A stretch of 6,412 nucleotides of DNA from contig CAMYOR010000055.1 in the NCBI GenBank assembly GCA_947278105.1, positions 1 through 6,412 of the forward strand, read 5' to 3'. The DNA comes from an uncultured Tissierellia bacterium. Lineage in GTDB: Bacteria > Bacillota > Clostridia > Tissierellales > Peptoniphilaceae. Below the pieces are notes generated by a model that saw only the letters and a list, made by a program, of their open reading frames with translations, made no database searches and was not told the DNA's origin. The translations under genes were made by a program, and so were the position numbers. This document shows positions 1 through 5,715 of this stretch, piece by piece; within the stretch, counting starts at the first letter, position 1; the number at the start of each line of letters is the position of its first letter.

Positions 1-519
1 CTGGTTCGAATTTCTCCTTTTGATTCCCAGGGAAGGCGCCACACCTCCTTTGCCTCCGTAGATGTCTATCCGCAAATCAAGGACAAGACGGCGGTTGAGA
101 TCAATGACAAGGACCTTAAAATTGACACCTACCGGTCCACCGGACACGGGGGCCAGGGGGTCAATACTACCGACTCTGCTGTTCGGATTACCCATATTCC
201 GACCGGGATCGTCGTAACCTGCCAAAATGAACGTTCCCAGCTTCAGAACAAGGCCAAGGCCATGGACGAGCTCATTGCAAAACTGGTCGCGGTCAAAGAA
301 GAGGAGCACCGGGAAAAGATCGAGGATATTCAGGGGACCTACAGCCAGATTTCCTGGGGGTCTCAGATCCGATCTTATGTCTTCCAGCCATACACCCTGG
401 TTAAGGACCACCGGACCGGAGAAGAGTCCGGTAACATTGAAAAAGTGATGGATGGGGATCTCGACAATTTTGTCGATGCCTATTTGAACTATAAAGCACA
501 GGAAGAGGAAGCAAAATAA
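1..519 (+). CDS. prfB: Peptide chain release factor 2 (RF2), C-terminal part, 5' end outside window
   Basis: RF2 recognises UGA and UAA stop codons in the ribosomal A site and triggers hydrolysis of peptidyl-tRNA. The visible 172 residues begin inside domain 2. The SPF tripeptide that reads the stop codon in RF2 is at visible residues 5-7 (RISPFDSQGRRHTSF), which excludes RF1. The catalytic GGQ loop is at visible residues 50-52 (nt 148-156) within STGHGGQGVNTTDSAVRI. The typical C-terminal block (WGSQIRSYVFQPYTLVKDHR, then VMDGDLDNFVDAYL) is intact up to the TAA at 517-519. The residues around GGQ differ from the usual GAGGQHVN form. The N-terminal region, where many prfB genes carry a programmed +1 frameshift at an in-frame UGA, is not in the window. 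The stop is one base from the proS start, and the proS ribosome-binding site lies inside the last prfB codons, so the two genes are co-transcribed and probably translationally coupled. Confidence 0.96.
   Translation: MVRISPFDSQGRRHTSFASVDVYPQIKDKTAVEINDKDLKIDTYRSTGHGGQGVNTTDSAVRITHIPTGIVVTCQNERSQLQNKAKAMDELIAKLVAVKEEEHREKIEDIQGTYSQISWGSQIRSYVFQPYTLVKDHRTGEESGNIEKVMDGDLDNFVDAYLNYKAQEEEAK
501..511 (+). promoter_or_regulatory. proS ribosome-binding site inside the prfB 3' end
   Basis: The purine-rich GGAAGAGGAAG encodes the last Glu residues of prfB and also serves as the Shine-Dalgarno for proS. It ends 9 bases before the ATG at 521 and 15 before the alternative in-frame ATG at 527, which favours 521 as the start. 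Confidence 0.7.
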
Positions 520-520
520 A

Positions 521-2239
521 ATGAGAATGAAGAAATTCTATATGCCGACCCTCAGGGAAGTTCCGGCCGAGGCAGAAACGCCCAGCCACCAGCTCCTCCT
601 TCGGGCCGCCATGATTCGAAAATCGGCTTCGGGCATTTACACCTTTCTCCCCTTGGGATTAAGGGTAGTGCAGAAAATTGAGAGGGTAGTTCGAGAGGAA
701 ATGGACCGGGCGGGCGCCCAGGAAATCCGGATGTCCGCGATTCAGCCCAAGGAAATTTGGGAGGAATCCGGACGGTGGAGGACCTTCGGACCGGAAATGT
801 TTAAGCTCAACGACCGAAATGAACGGGAATTTTGCTTGGGTCCAACGGCCGAGGAATATTTTACCTCCCTGATTCGAGATAACCTCAAATCCTACAAACA
901 GCTTCCTCTTAACATCTATCAAATTCAGTGGAAGTACCGGGATGAAAAAAGGCCCAGGTTTGGAATCAACCGGTCCAGGGAATTTTTAATGAAGGATGCT
1001 TACTCCTTTGATGCCGACGTGAAGGGGCTGGAGGCTTCCTACCAGGAAATGTGGGATGCCTATGTCAAGGTATTTGACCGCCTGGGTTTGGATTACCGGG
1101 TGGTTCTAGGGGATTCAGGGGCCATGGGCGGGAATGTTTCCCATGAGTTCATTGCCCTTTCCGAGGTGGGCGAAGGAGTGATCGTCTACTGCAGCGAATG
1201 CGAATACGCAGCAACCGATGAAAAGGCCGCCATGAAAAAGGAAGCCTTTGAAGCCGAAGAGCCCCTGCCTCTGGAGCTGATTGATACGCCGGAAGTAAAA
1301 ACGATCGAGGATTTGGAACAGTTCACCGGGATTCCCAAAAACAAAATGTGCAAGGCTATCTGCCTTAAGGCCGGGGATGAGCCCATTTTAGTCTTTGTTC
1401 CGGGCGAGCGGGAACTGAATATGTCGAAGCTTGTCGCCTATCTCCAGATTCCCGAACACGAGCTTGAAATGCTGGACGATCCGACGATCGAAGAAATTAC
1501 CGGAGCCCAGGCGGGCTTCACCGGGCCGGTCGGCCTGAAAAAGAAGGTTCGGGTCATCGTTGACCAGGCTCTTAGCAAAAGAGCCAATCTTCTCTGCGGC
1601 GGAAATCAGACTGGAAAGCACCTTAAGAACGTGAACTTTGGCCGTGACTTTACCGGAGAGGTCGCCGAAGATTTTTGGATGGTAGAAGAAGGAGATTTTT
1701 GCCCGGAATGCGGGGCTCCTCTTCAATTTGCCCGGGGGATTGAAGTCGGCAATATCTTCCAGTTAGGGACCAAGTACTCCGAGTCCATGAATGCCAGCTA
1801 CTTAGATGAAATGGGTCAGGCAAAGCCCCTGATCATGGGTTCTTACGGGATTGGGATTACCCGTGCCGTCTCGGCCATCGTTGAGCAAAATCACGATGAA
1901 AAGGGGATTATCTGGCCGCTGAAAACGGCTCCTTACCATGTGATCATCACCGTGGTCAACAGCAAAAAGGAAGACCAGAGGGCTCTTGCAGAGTCTATCT
2001 ATCAAGATCTGGAGAAGGAAGGGGTGGAATGCCTGCTCGATGACCGTGATGAGCGGCCGGGGGTAAAATTTAATGACCGCGATCTGATTGGCATTCCTCT
2101 CCGGATTACCGTCGGGAAGAAAGCGGATCAGGGGATTGTGGAATATTCCACCCGCAGGGAGATGGTAAACGAGGAAATCCCCGTTCAGGAAGCTATTTAT
2201 CGGATTGTTCAGGCGGTGGAAGCCCTTTCGAACCAATAA
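521..2239 (+). CDS. proS: Prolyl-tRNA synthetase, bacterial type with INS editing domain
   Basis: Class II aminoacyl-tRNA synthetase that charges tRNA-Pro with proline in the cytosol. The 572 residues match the usual length of bacterial-type ProRS. Motif 1 lies around residues 38-85. Motif 2 is KYRDE (138-142), followed by RPRFGINRSREFLMKDAYSF. Motif 3 is GSYGIGITR (440-448). The ATP/proline loop reads GPTAEE (108-112), where many homologues have GPTHEE. The INS editing domain, which removes mischarged Ala-tRNA-Pro, spans about 224-405. It keeps a lysine at 278 (compare E. coli K279), GERELN (295-300), GFTGPVGL (332-339) and a histidine at 367. Cysteine pairs C224/C227 and C394/C397 flank the insertion and could bind zinc, which is an inference. 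The anticodon-binding domain runs from about 470 to 572 (DDRDERPGVKFNDRDLIGIP). The ATG at 521 is chosen from the ribosome-binding site overlapping the prfB end. No defect is seen. Confidence 0.97.
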   Translation: MRMKKFYMPTLREVPAEAETPSHQLLLRAAMIRKSASGIYTFLPLGLRVVQKIERVVREEMDRAGAQEIRMSAIQPKEIWEESGRWRTFGPEMFKLNDRNEREFCLGPTAEEYFTSLIRDNLKSYKQLPLNIYQIQWKYRDEKRPRFGINRSREFLMKDAYSFDADVKGLEASYQEMWDAYVKVFDRLGLDYRVVLGDSGAMGGNVSHEFIALSEVGEGVIVYCSECEYAATDEKAAMKKEAFEAEEPLPLELIDTPEVKTIEDLEQFTGIPKNKMCKAICLKAGDEPILVFVPGERELNMSKLVAYLQIPEHELEMLDDPTIEEITGAQAGFTGPVGLKKKVRVIVDQALSKRANLLCGGNQTGKHLKNVNFGRDFTGEVAEDFWMVEEGDFCPECGAPLQFARGIEVGNIFQLGTKYSESMNASYLDEMGQAKPLIMGSYGIGITRAVSAIVEQNHDEKGIIWPLKTAPYHVIITVVNSKKEDQRALAESIYQDLEKEGVECLLDDRDERPGVKFNDRDLIGIPLRITVGKKADQGIVEYSTRREMVNEEIPVQEAIYRIVQAVEALSNQ

Positions 2240-2297
2240 AGACCTGCCATAGCCATCAATTTGATGAACCCTAAATTGAAAGAAAAGGAAAAAACAG
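2240..2297 (+). other. Short intergenic region between proS and the CoA-transferase gene
   Basis: These 58 bases contain no terminator-like hairpin with a T-run and no convincing promoter, so read-through from prfB-proS is plausible. They hold one 13-base odd palindrome, CATCAA-T-TTGATG at 2254-2266. An AAAAGGAA ribosome-binding site (AGGA core 2286-2289) stands 8 bases before the ATG at 2298. Confidence 0.55.
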
Positions 2298-3647
2298 ATG
2301 AATTCATTTGAACAGATGTATCAGGAAAAACTCGTTCGTCCGGAAGAAGCGGTCAAAGTCGTAAAATCCGGGGACTGGGTGGATTATTCCCATTCCCTCT
2401 GCGCGCCCAAGCTCCTGGATAGGGCCCTGGCCGCCCGTGCATCCGAGCTTGAGGACGTCAATGTCCGCGGCTTTTTCGTCGGCCATCCCATGGCCATCTA
2501 CGAAGCCAATGACCGTGAAGGAAGGACGGTTTTTACCTTTAACTCTTGGTTTTTCACCGGTCAAGATCGGAAAAGAGCGGGCAAGGATGCTTTCTATGCG
2601 CCCATGCGTTTTAATGACCTTCCCGGCCTCTATCGGAGGCACCAGGATGTGGAGGAATTCAACGTTCTTATGATTCAGACGGGCCTTATGGACAAGTTTG
2701 GCTATTTTAACCTCGGTCCCTGCATCTCTAATACCCGGGCCATGATTGAGCGGGCCGACTATATCCTGGTCGAAGAAAACCCCAGGATGCCTTATGTGAC
2801 CGGGGCCTTTGACGATCTCCTCCACATCAGCGAAGTGGACTATGTCGTAAGGTCCAATGAGCCTCTTGACCATATTCCTGATATTGCCCCCAATGAAGTG
2901 GATCAAAAAATCGCCTCCAACCTCCTCCCCTTCATCCATGATCGAGCCTGTCTCCAGCTGGGCGTGGGCGGAATGCCCAATGCGGTTGGCACCATGATTG
3001 CCGATTCGGATCTTAAAGATTTAAGTATCCACACAGAGCTTTTCAACGATGCCATGATGAAGATGGCAAAGGCCGGAAAAATCACCGGAAAATACAATGA
3101 AATTCACCCCGGAAAATCTATGTTTGCCTTCGCCCAAGGCTCGGATGACCTGATGGAATTTATGGACCGCAATCCAACCCTGGTTGCCGGACCTGTTGAC
3201 TATGTTAACAGCCCCTATACCTGTGCGAAGATCAGTAACTTCACTTCCATCAATAACGCCATCAACGGGAACCTTTTTGGTGAGATTAACGCAGAATCCA
3301 ACGGGTACCGCCATATTTCCGGAACCGGCGGACAGCTGGACTTCGTCCTGGGAGCTTATATGTCTCCCGGCGGCATGAGCTTCGTTGTCATGTCTTCCAC
3401 TTTTAAAGACAGCAAGGGCAAGGTCCATAGCCGGATTGTCCCCGTTTTTAAGGAAGGCACGAAGGTCACCGATCCCGCTTCTGTTGTCAACTACATTGCA
3501 ACGGAATACGGCGTTTTCAACGTCAAAGGAAAGTCGGCCTGGCAGAGAGCCGAGGGGATTATCGGCATCGCCCATCCTGATTTTCGCGAGGGCCTCATTG
3601 AAGAAGCCGAAAAGTTAGGTCTCTGGAAGAATTCCAATAAAAGATAA
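2298..3647 (+). CDS. Acetyl-CoA hydrolase/transferase-family CoA-transferase, likely butyryl-CoA:acetate type
   Basis: This family moves CoA between acyl-CoAs and carboxylates through a glutamyl-CoA thioester. In fermenting anaerobes the butyryl-CoA:acetate member makes butyrate and regenerates acetyl-CoA. The 449 residues match full-length family members. The N-terminal MYQEKLVRPEEAVKVVKSGD (7-26) is characteristic. LGVGGMPNAVG (221-231) is the glycine-rich CoA-site loop. SIHTELFNDA (243-252) carries the catalytic glutamate, E247. SGTGGQLDFVLGAY (341-354) is the motif typical of the butyryl-CoA:acetate and 4-hydroxybutyrate CoA-transferase group. The C-terminus (SRIVPVFKEGTKVTDP, then IAHPDFREGL) also fits. 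Family assignment is firm. The substrate is inferred: propionate, succinate or 4-hydroxybutyrate enzymes look similar. The gene follows proS by 58 bases, with a ribosome-binding site 8 bases before the ATG. No neighbouring butyrate-pathway genes are visible. Confidence 0.88.
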   Translation: MNSFEQMYQEKLVRPEEAVKVVKSGDWVDYSHSLCAPKLLDRALAARASELEDVNVRGFFVGHPMAIYEANDREGRTVFTFNSWFFTGQDRKRAGKDAFYAPMRFNDLPGLYRRHQDVEEFNVLMIQTGLMDKFGYFNLGPCISNTRAMIERADYILVEENPRMPYVTGAFDDLLHISEVDYVVRSNEPLDHIPDIAPNEVDQKIASNLLPFIHDRACLQLGVGGMPNAVGTMIADSDLKDLSIHTELFNDAMMKMAKAGKITGKYNEIHPGKSMFAFAQGSDDLMEFMDRNPTLVAGPVDYVNSPYTCAKISNFTSINNAINGNLFGEINAESNGYRHISGTGGQLDFVLGAYMSPGGMSFVVMSSTFKDSKGKVHSRIVPVFKEGTKVTDPASVVNYIATEYGVFNVKGKSAWQRAEGIIGIAHPDFREGLIEEAEKLGLWKNSNKR

Positions 3648-3702
3648 GCTCCGCCCGGGCCTCCTTTTCTTTAACTTTTTTGTAACTTTTCCATTCAAAG
3701 CC
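3648..3702 (+). other. Pyrimidine-rich intergenic stretch downstream of the CoA-transferase gene
   Basis: Starts right after the TAA at 3645-3647. It contains the palindrome GCCCGGGC (3653-3660), which cannot fold into a useful hairpin, then a C/T-rich run. I find no clear intrinsic terminator for the upstream gene. The 3670-3686 segment carries the 11-bp-spaced direct repeat annotated separately. Confidence 0.5.
3670..3686 (+). promoter_or_regulatory. Candidate WalR-like (OmpR-family regulator) direct-repeat box
   Basis: TTTAAC (3670-3675), five bases, then TGTAAC (3681-3686). The established WalR consensus in Bacillus and Staphylococcus is TGTWAH, five bases, TGTWAH. The match is 11 of 12 positions, with T for G at the second base of the first half. 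The box ends 16 bases upstream of the -35 of a cell-wall hydrolase gene, the typical WalR target class. A related PhoP-type regulator with the same 11-bp spacing is an alternative. This is a motif match only; no regulator gene is in the window. Confidence 0.45.
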
Positions 3703-3731
3703 TTGTCAGTCCTTATTTTCGCTGATATAAT
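3703..3731 (+). promoter_or_regulatory. Sigma-A promoter of the GH25 lysozyme gene
   Basis: The -35 is TTGTCA (3703-3708, 5 of 6 to TTGACA), with a 17-base spacer and a perfect -10 TATAAT (3726-3731). TG at 3723-3724 gives an extended -10. Transcription is predicted to start near 3737-3739, leaving a leader of about 50 bases before the ATG at 3789. This indicates the lysozyme gene has its own strong promoter rather than depending on the upstream genes. Confidence 0.85.
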
Positions 3732-3736
3732 GCAAA

Positions 3737-3756
3737 AAGAAAGCGAAAGCTTTTTT
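3737..3756 (+). promoter_or_regulatory. Potential 5'-terminal hairpin with GAAA tetraloop in the lysozyme leader
   Basis: AAGAAAGC (3737-3744) pairs with GCTTTTTT (3749-3756) around GAAA (3745-3748). This gives eight pairs including one G-U, closed by a GNRA-class loop. The stem begins at about the predicted +1. The T-run is inside the stem rather than after it, so it is not a standard terminator. A 5'-stabilising role is an inference. Confidence 0.45.
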
Positions 3757-3762
3757 AGGGAT

Positions 3763-3829
3763 TGTAAAGCTTTAGAAGGAAAGGTAGCATGAAACGAATA
3801 AAGAAAAGCGTCCTCCTTAAAGCTTTATG
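3763..3829 (+). promoter_or_regulatory. Potential long hairpin sequestering the lysozyme Shine-Dalgarno
   Basis: TAAAGCTTT (3765-3773) can pair with AAAGCTTTA (3819-3827). After a two-base bulge (3774-3775), AAGGA (3776-3780), the Shine-Dalgarno core, pairs with TCCTT (3814-3818). Two G-U pairs extend the base. The total is 14 Watson-Crick plus two wobble pairs, with a 33-base loop (3781-3813) containing the ATG. The pairing is read directly from sequence; a role in translational control is inferred, and folding energy was not computed. Confidence 0.35.
3774..3784 (+). promoter_or_regulatory. Ribosome-binding site of the GH25 lysozyme gene
   Basis: AGAAGGAAAGG lies 4 bases before the ATG at 3789, and the AAGGA core ends 8 bases before it, a normal spacing. 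It supports 3789 as the start, and the encoded signal peptide confirms it. Confidence 0.75.
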
Positions 3830-5675
3830 TTTTGCTCTCCTGGTCAGTTTGGCACAGATCCCCCCAATCTATGCCGCTCATCCGGATCGAGCGATGGTTG
3901 ATAAGGCAGCTTCTTCTCATGCTGCAGGAAGTGTTTTTGGCGGAATTCTTTTGGCCGAAAACACAGTCGATCCAAATGCCCCCTTGGATCTGGCGACGCC
4001 CAAAACGCAAAAGAGCCAGCCGAAAGATGAAAAAGATGACTTTATCATCGATGATGAGGCCATCTTAGCTTACGGTTGCTTTATTAACCGAAAGGGTGAA
4101 ATTTTAGGGGACCAGTGGGTCAAGTTTAAAGGGCAGACCTACAAAACAGACAAGCAGGGCCGTCCGATTAAAAATCAATTCGTTTCTGATGGCGATAAGA
4201 TCTATCTTACTGGCAAAGACGGCCGGATCCTCCATGGGGTCTACCGCTACCAGGGCACCCTTTATCTTTTGGATGAAAATACCGGCGAAGTCCGCACAGA
4301 CGGCGGCTGGGTCAAGTCAGGCAAATACCATTACTACGTCAAAAAAGACGGGGAAGTCCTTCATAACCAGTTCGTCACCACCAATAATAAGACCTATTAT
4401 GTCGGCGCGGACGGCACCCGTCAGTACGGAGACCTGGTGATCAATGGCAAGGTCTTCCATATGGACCCCCAAACCGGCGTTTATACCGGCTATGATCAAG
4501 ATATCAAAAGAGCCAAAACCTCCTCCAACCAGCCCATTTCTTCAGGAAATCCCGGAAAGGATCCGAAAGAAGAAGAATCGGGGCCGGTCGATCCGTCCAT
4601 GAAAACCGCTTCTGAATATAAGATGTATCAGGCCAATGGCCGGGCCTTTTTCCTGGACCGGGATGGGAACTACTGTGAAAACCGGTTCTGCTCCAATGGA
4701 AAGGATATCTACCTGGTCGGATCCAAGGGAGAAGCCCTGAAAGGCGTTTACCGCTTTAAGGGGAAACTCTTCCTTCTAGACATTCAAACGGGGATCCTCC
4801 ATCAAGATAATCAGCTGACCTTCAGCAAGGGAAAAATTTATTATCCCCAGTCGACCGGCATTCTCCTTCAGAATCAGTTTAAAACCATTGGAAAAGATAC
4901 CTATTATTTTGGCAATGATGGGTCGATGCAATACGGAACTTTAAAATTAAATGGCCATGTCTTTTACATGGATCCCTCGACCGGAGCCTTGAGCCGCTAT
5001 GAACTTTCGAACGGACAGACGCAAATCCCAAAGCCACCGGTGACTGAGCCGGATAAGAGCAAACAGCCGATCCCGGACCATGATCCCCGGGTTGTGGTGG
5101 ACCTTTCCTATTACCAGAGGCCGGAAAATATCGACTATGATGCTCTTGCTGACGATATCTCCGGCGCTGTTCTTCGAGCGGGCTATACCGGCTATTCAGA
5201 TGGAAGAACCACTTACGAAGACACCGCTTTTAACCGCCATTATCATGAACTGAAAAAAAGAGGGGCAAGACTGGGCGCCTATTGGTACTCTGGAGCCAGC
5301 ACCTATTCTCAGGGGGTCAATGAGGCCCAGGAGGCTCTTCGGATTATTGGCGGTAGGGCCCTGGACCTGCCAGTCTACTGGGACACCGAGGATGAATACC
5401 ATCAAAGACCTGCTTCTCGTCAGGCTTTAACCGAGGCCGCCAAGGGTTTTCTTTCCACGATTCGGGCCGCCGGCTATCAGGCGGGCATATACGGATCCGC
5501 CAACTGGCTGGAAAATGAACTGGATATGGACCAGCTGGAGGGCTATGAAACCTGGGTCGCCCATTACGGAGTTGCCCGCCCCCGTTACCGGAGATCCTAT
5601 AAGATGTGGCAGTTTACCAATAATTACCGGGTGGATGGGATTGACGTTCCTGTCGATGGAAGCCGGAGGTATTAA
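3789..5675 (+). CDS. Secreted GH25 muramidase (lysozyme) with duplicated cell-wall-binding-like repeats
   Basis: GH25 enzymes cleave the beta-1,4 bond between MurNAc and GlcNAc in peptidoglycan. Residues 1-30 form a signal peptide: basic MKRIKK, a hydrophobic core, and probable cleavage after IYA at 29. An acidic/lysine linker follows, to about 90. Residues 95-235 and 278-404 hold aromatic/glycine repeats of about 20 residues (NGxxYYxxxDG-like), similar in style to choline- or glucan-binding repeats; the ligand is unknown. Linkers rich in K, P, S and E fill 236-277 and 405-430. The catalytic domain is 431-628. It has VDLSYYQ with D438, RAGYTG, GAYWYS, YWDTED with catalytic D532/E534, and the terminal RVDGID...VD with D623. 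All expected acidic residues are present at normal spacing. The C-terminus VDGSRRY is divergent from the common VDLN form but in register. The gene has its own promoter and terminator, and the protein is predicted to act outside the cell in wall turnover, division or competitor lysis. Confidence 0.92.
   Translation: MKRIKKSVLLKALCFALLVSLAQIPPIYAAHPDRAMVDKAASSHAAGSVFGGILLAENTVDPNAPLDLATPKTQKSQPKDEKDDFIIDDEAILAYGCFINRKGEILGDQWVKFKGQTYKTDKQGRPIKNQFVSDGDKIYLTGKDGRILHGVYRYQGTLYLLDENTGEVRTDGGWVKSGKYHYYVKKDGEVLHNQFVTTNNKTYYVGADGTRQYGDLVINGKVFHMDPQTGVYTGYDQDIKRAKTSSNQPISSGNPGKDPKEEESGPVDPSMKTASEYKMYQANGRAFFLDRDGNYCENRFCSNGKDIYLVGSKGEALKGVYRFKGKLFLLDIQTGILHQDNQLTFSKGKIYYPQSTGILLQNQFKTIGKDTYYFGNDGSMQYGTLKLNGHVFYMDPSTGALSRYELSNGQTQIPKPPVTEPDKSKQPIPDHDPRVVVDLSYYQRPENIDYDALADDISGAVLRAGYTGYSDGRTTYEDTAFNRHYHELKKRGARLGAYWYSGASTYSQGVNEAQEALRIIGGRALDLPVYWDTEDEYHQRPASRQALTEAAKGFLSTIRAAGYQAGIYGSANWLENELDMDQLEGYETWVAHYGVARPRYRRSYKMWQFTNNYRVDGIDVPVDGSRRY
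4134..4493 (+). repeat. Internal duplication, copy A (lysozyme residues 116-235)
   Basis: First 120-residue block of binding-like repeats. It aligns without gaps to residues 285-404, with about 53 of 120 identities counted by eye. Shared landmarks are HGVYR/KGVYR, NQF, TYY.G.DG and the terminal VF.MDP.TG. This copy has no cysteine within the block. Confidence 0.85.
4641..5000 (+). repeat. Internal duplication, copy B (lysozyme residues 285-404)
   Basis: Second 120-residue block, offset exactly 169 residues (507 bp) from copy A. Unlike copy A it carries two close cysteines, C296 and C301, which are uncommon in exported Gram-positive proteins and could form a local disulfide (inference). Confidence 0.85.
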
Positions 5676-5679
5676 TAAA

Positions 5680-5707
5680 CCTTGCCAGTCCTTGGAAGAC
5701 TGCAGGG
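5680..5707 (+). other. Small hairpin just after the lysozyme stop codon
   Basis: CCTTG-c-CAGTC (5680-5690) can pair with GACTGCAGGG (5698-5707) with one bulged C and one G-U pair, around the loop CTTGGAA. It has no T-run after it, so it is not a terminator by itself. It may protect the mRNA 3' end or be coincidental. Confidence 0.35.
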
Positions 5708-5715
5708 AGGATCAA

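Noticed and set aside
1..519. RF1 (prfA) or the RF-H homologue instead of RF2
   Set aside because: The SPF stop-reading tripeptide and the C-terminal WGSQIRSYVF...VMDGDLDNFVDAYL block are RF2 signatures.
1802..2236. 144-codon open frame on the minus strand inside proS
   Set aside because: Antisense shadow of the proS motif 3 and anticodon-binding region, with no recognisable domain.
2304..2939. 211-codon open frame on the minus strand inside the CoA-transferase gene
   Set aside because: It lies wholly within a well-recognised gene, shows no family motifs, and is explained by codon composition of the opposite strand.
3653..3660. GCCCGGGC as the stem of a terminator for the CoA-transferase gene
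   Set aside because: A palindrome with no room for a loop gives at most two base pairs, and no longer G/C-rich stem precedes the T-rich stretch.
3789..5675. Phage endolysin or prophage remnant
   Set aside because: It has a clear export signal peptide and its own promoter, and there is no holin or other phage gene nearby, so a chromosomal autolysin-type or secreted enzyme is more likely.
5640..5700. Frameshift at the end of the lysozyme gene, suspected from the odd terminus VDGSRRY
   Set aside because: The terminal VD-x4-Y has the usual GH25 spacing and the alternative frames give no better match, so this looks like substitution rather than a broken end.
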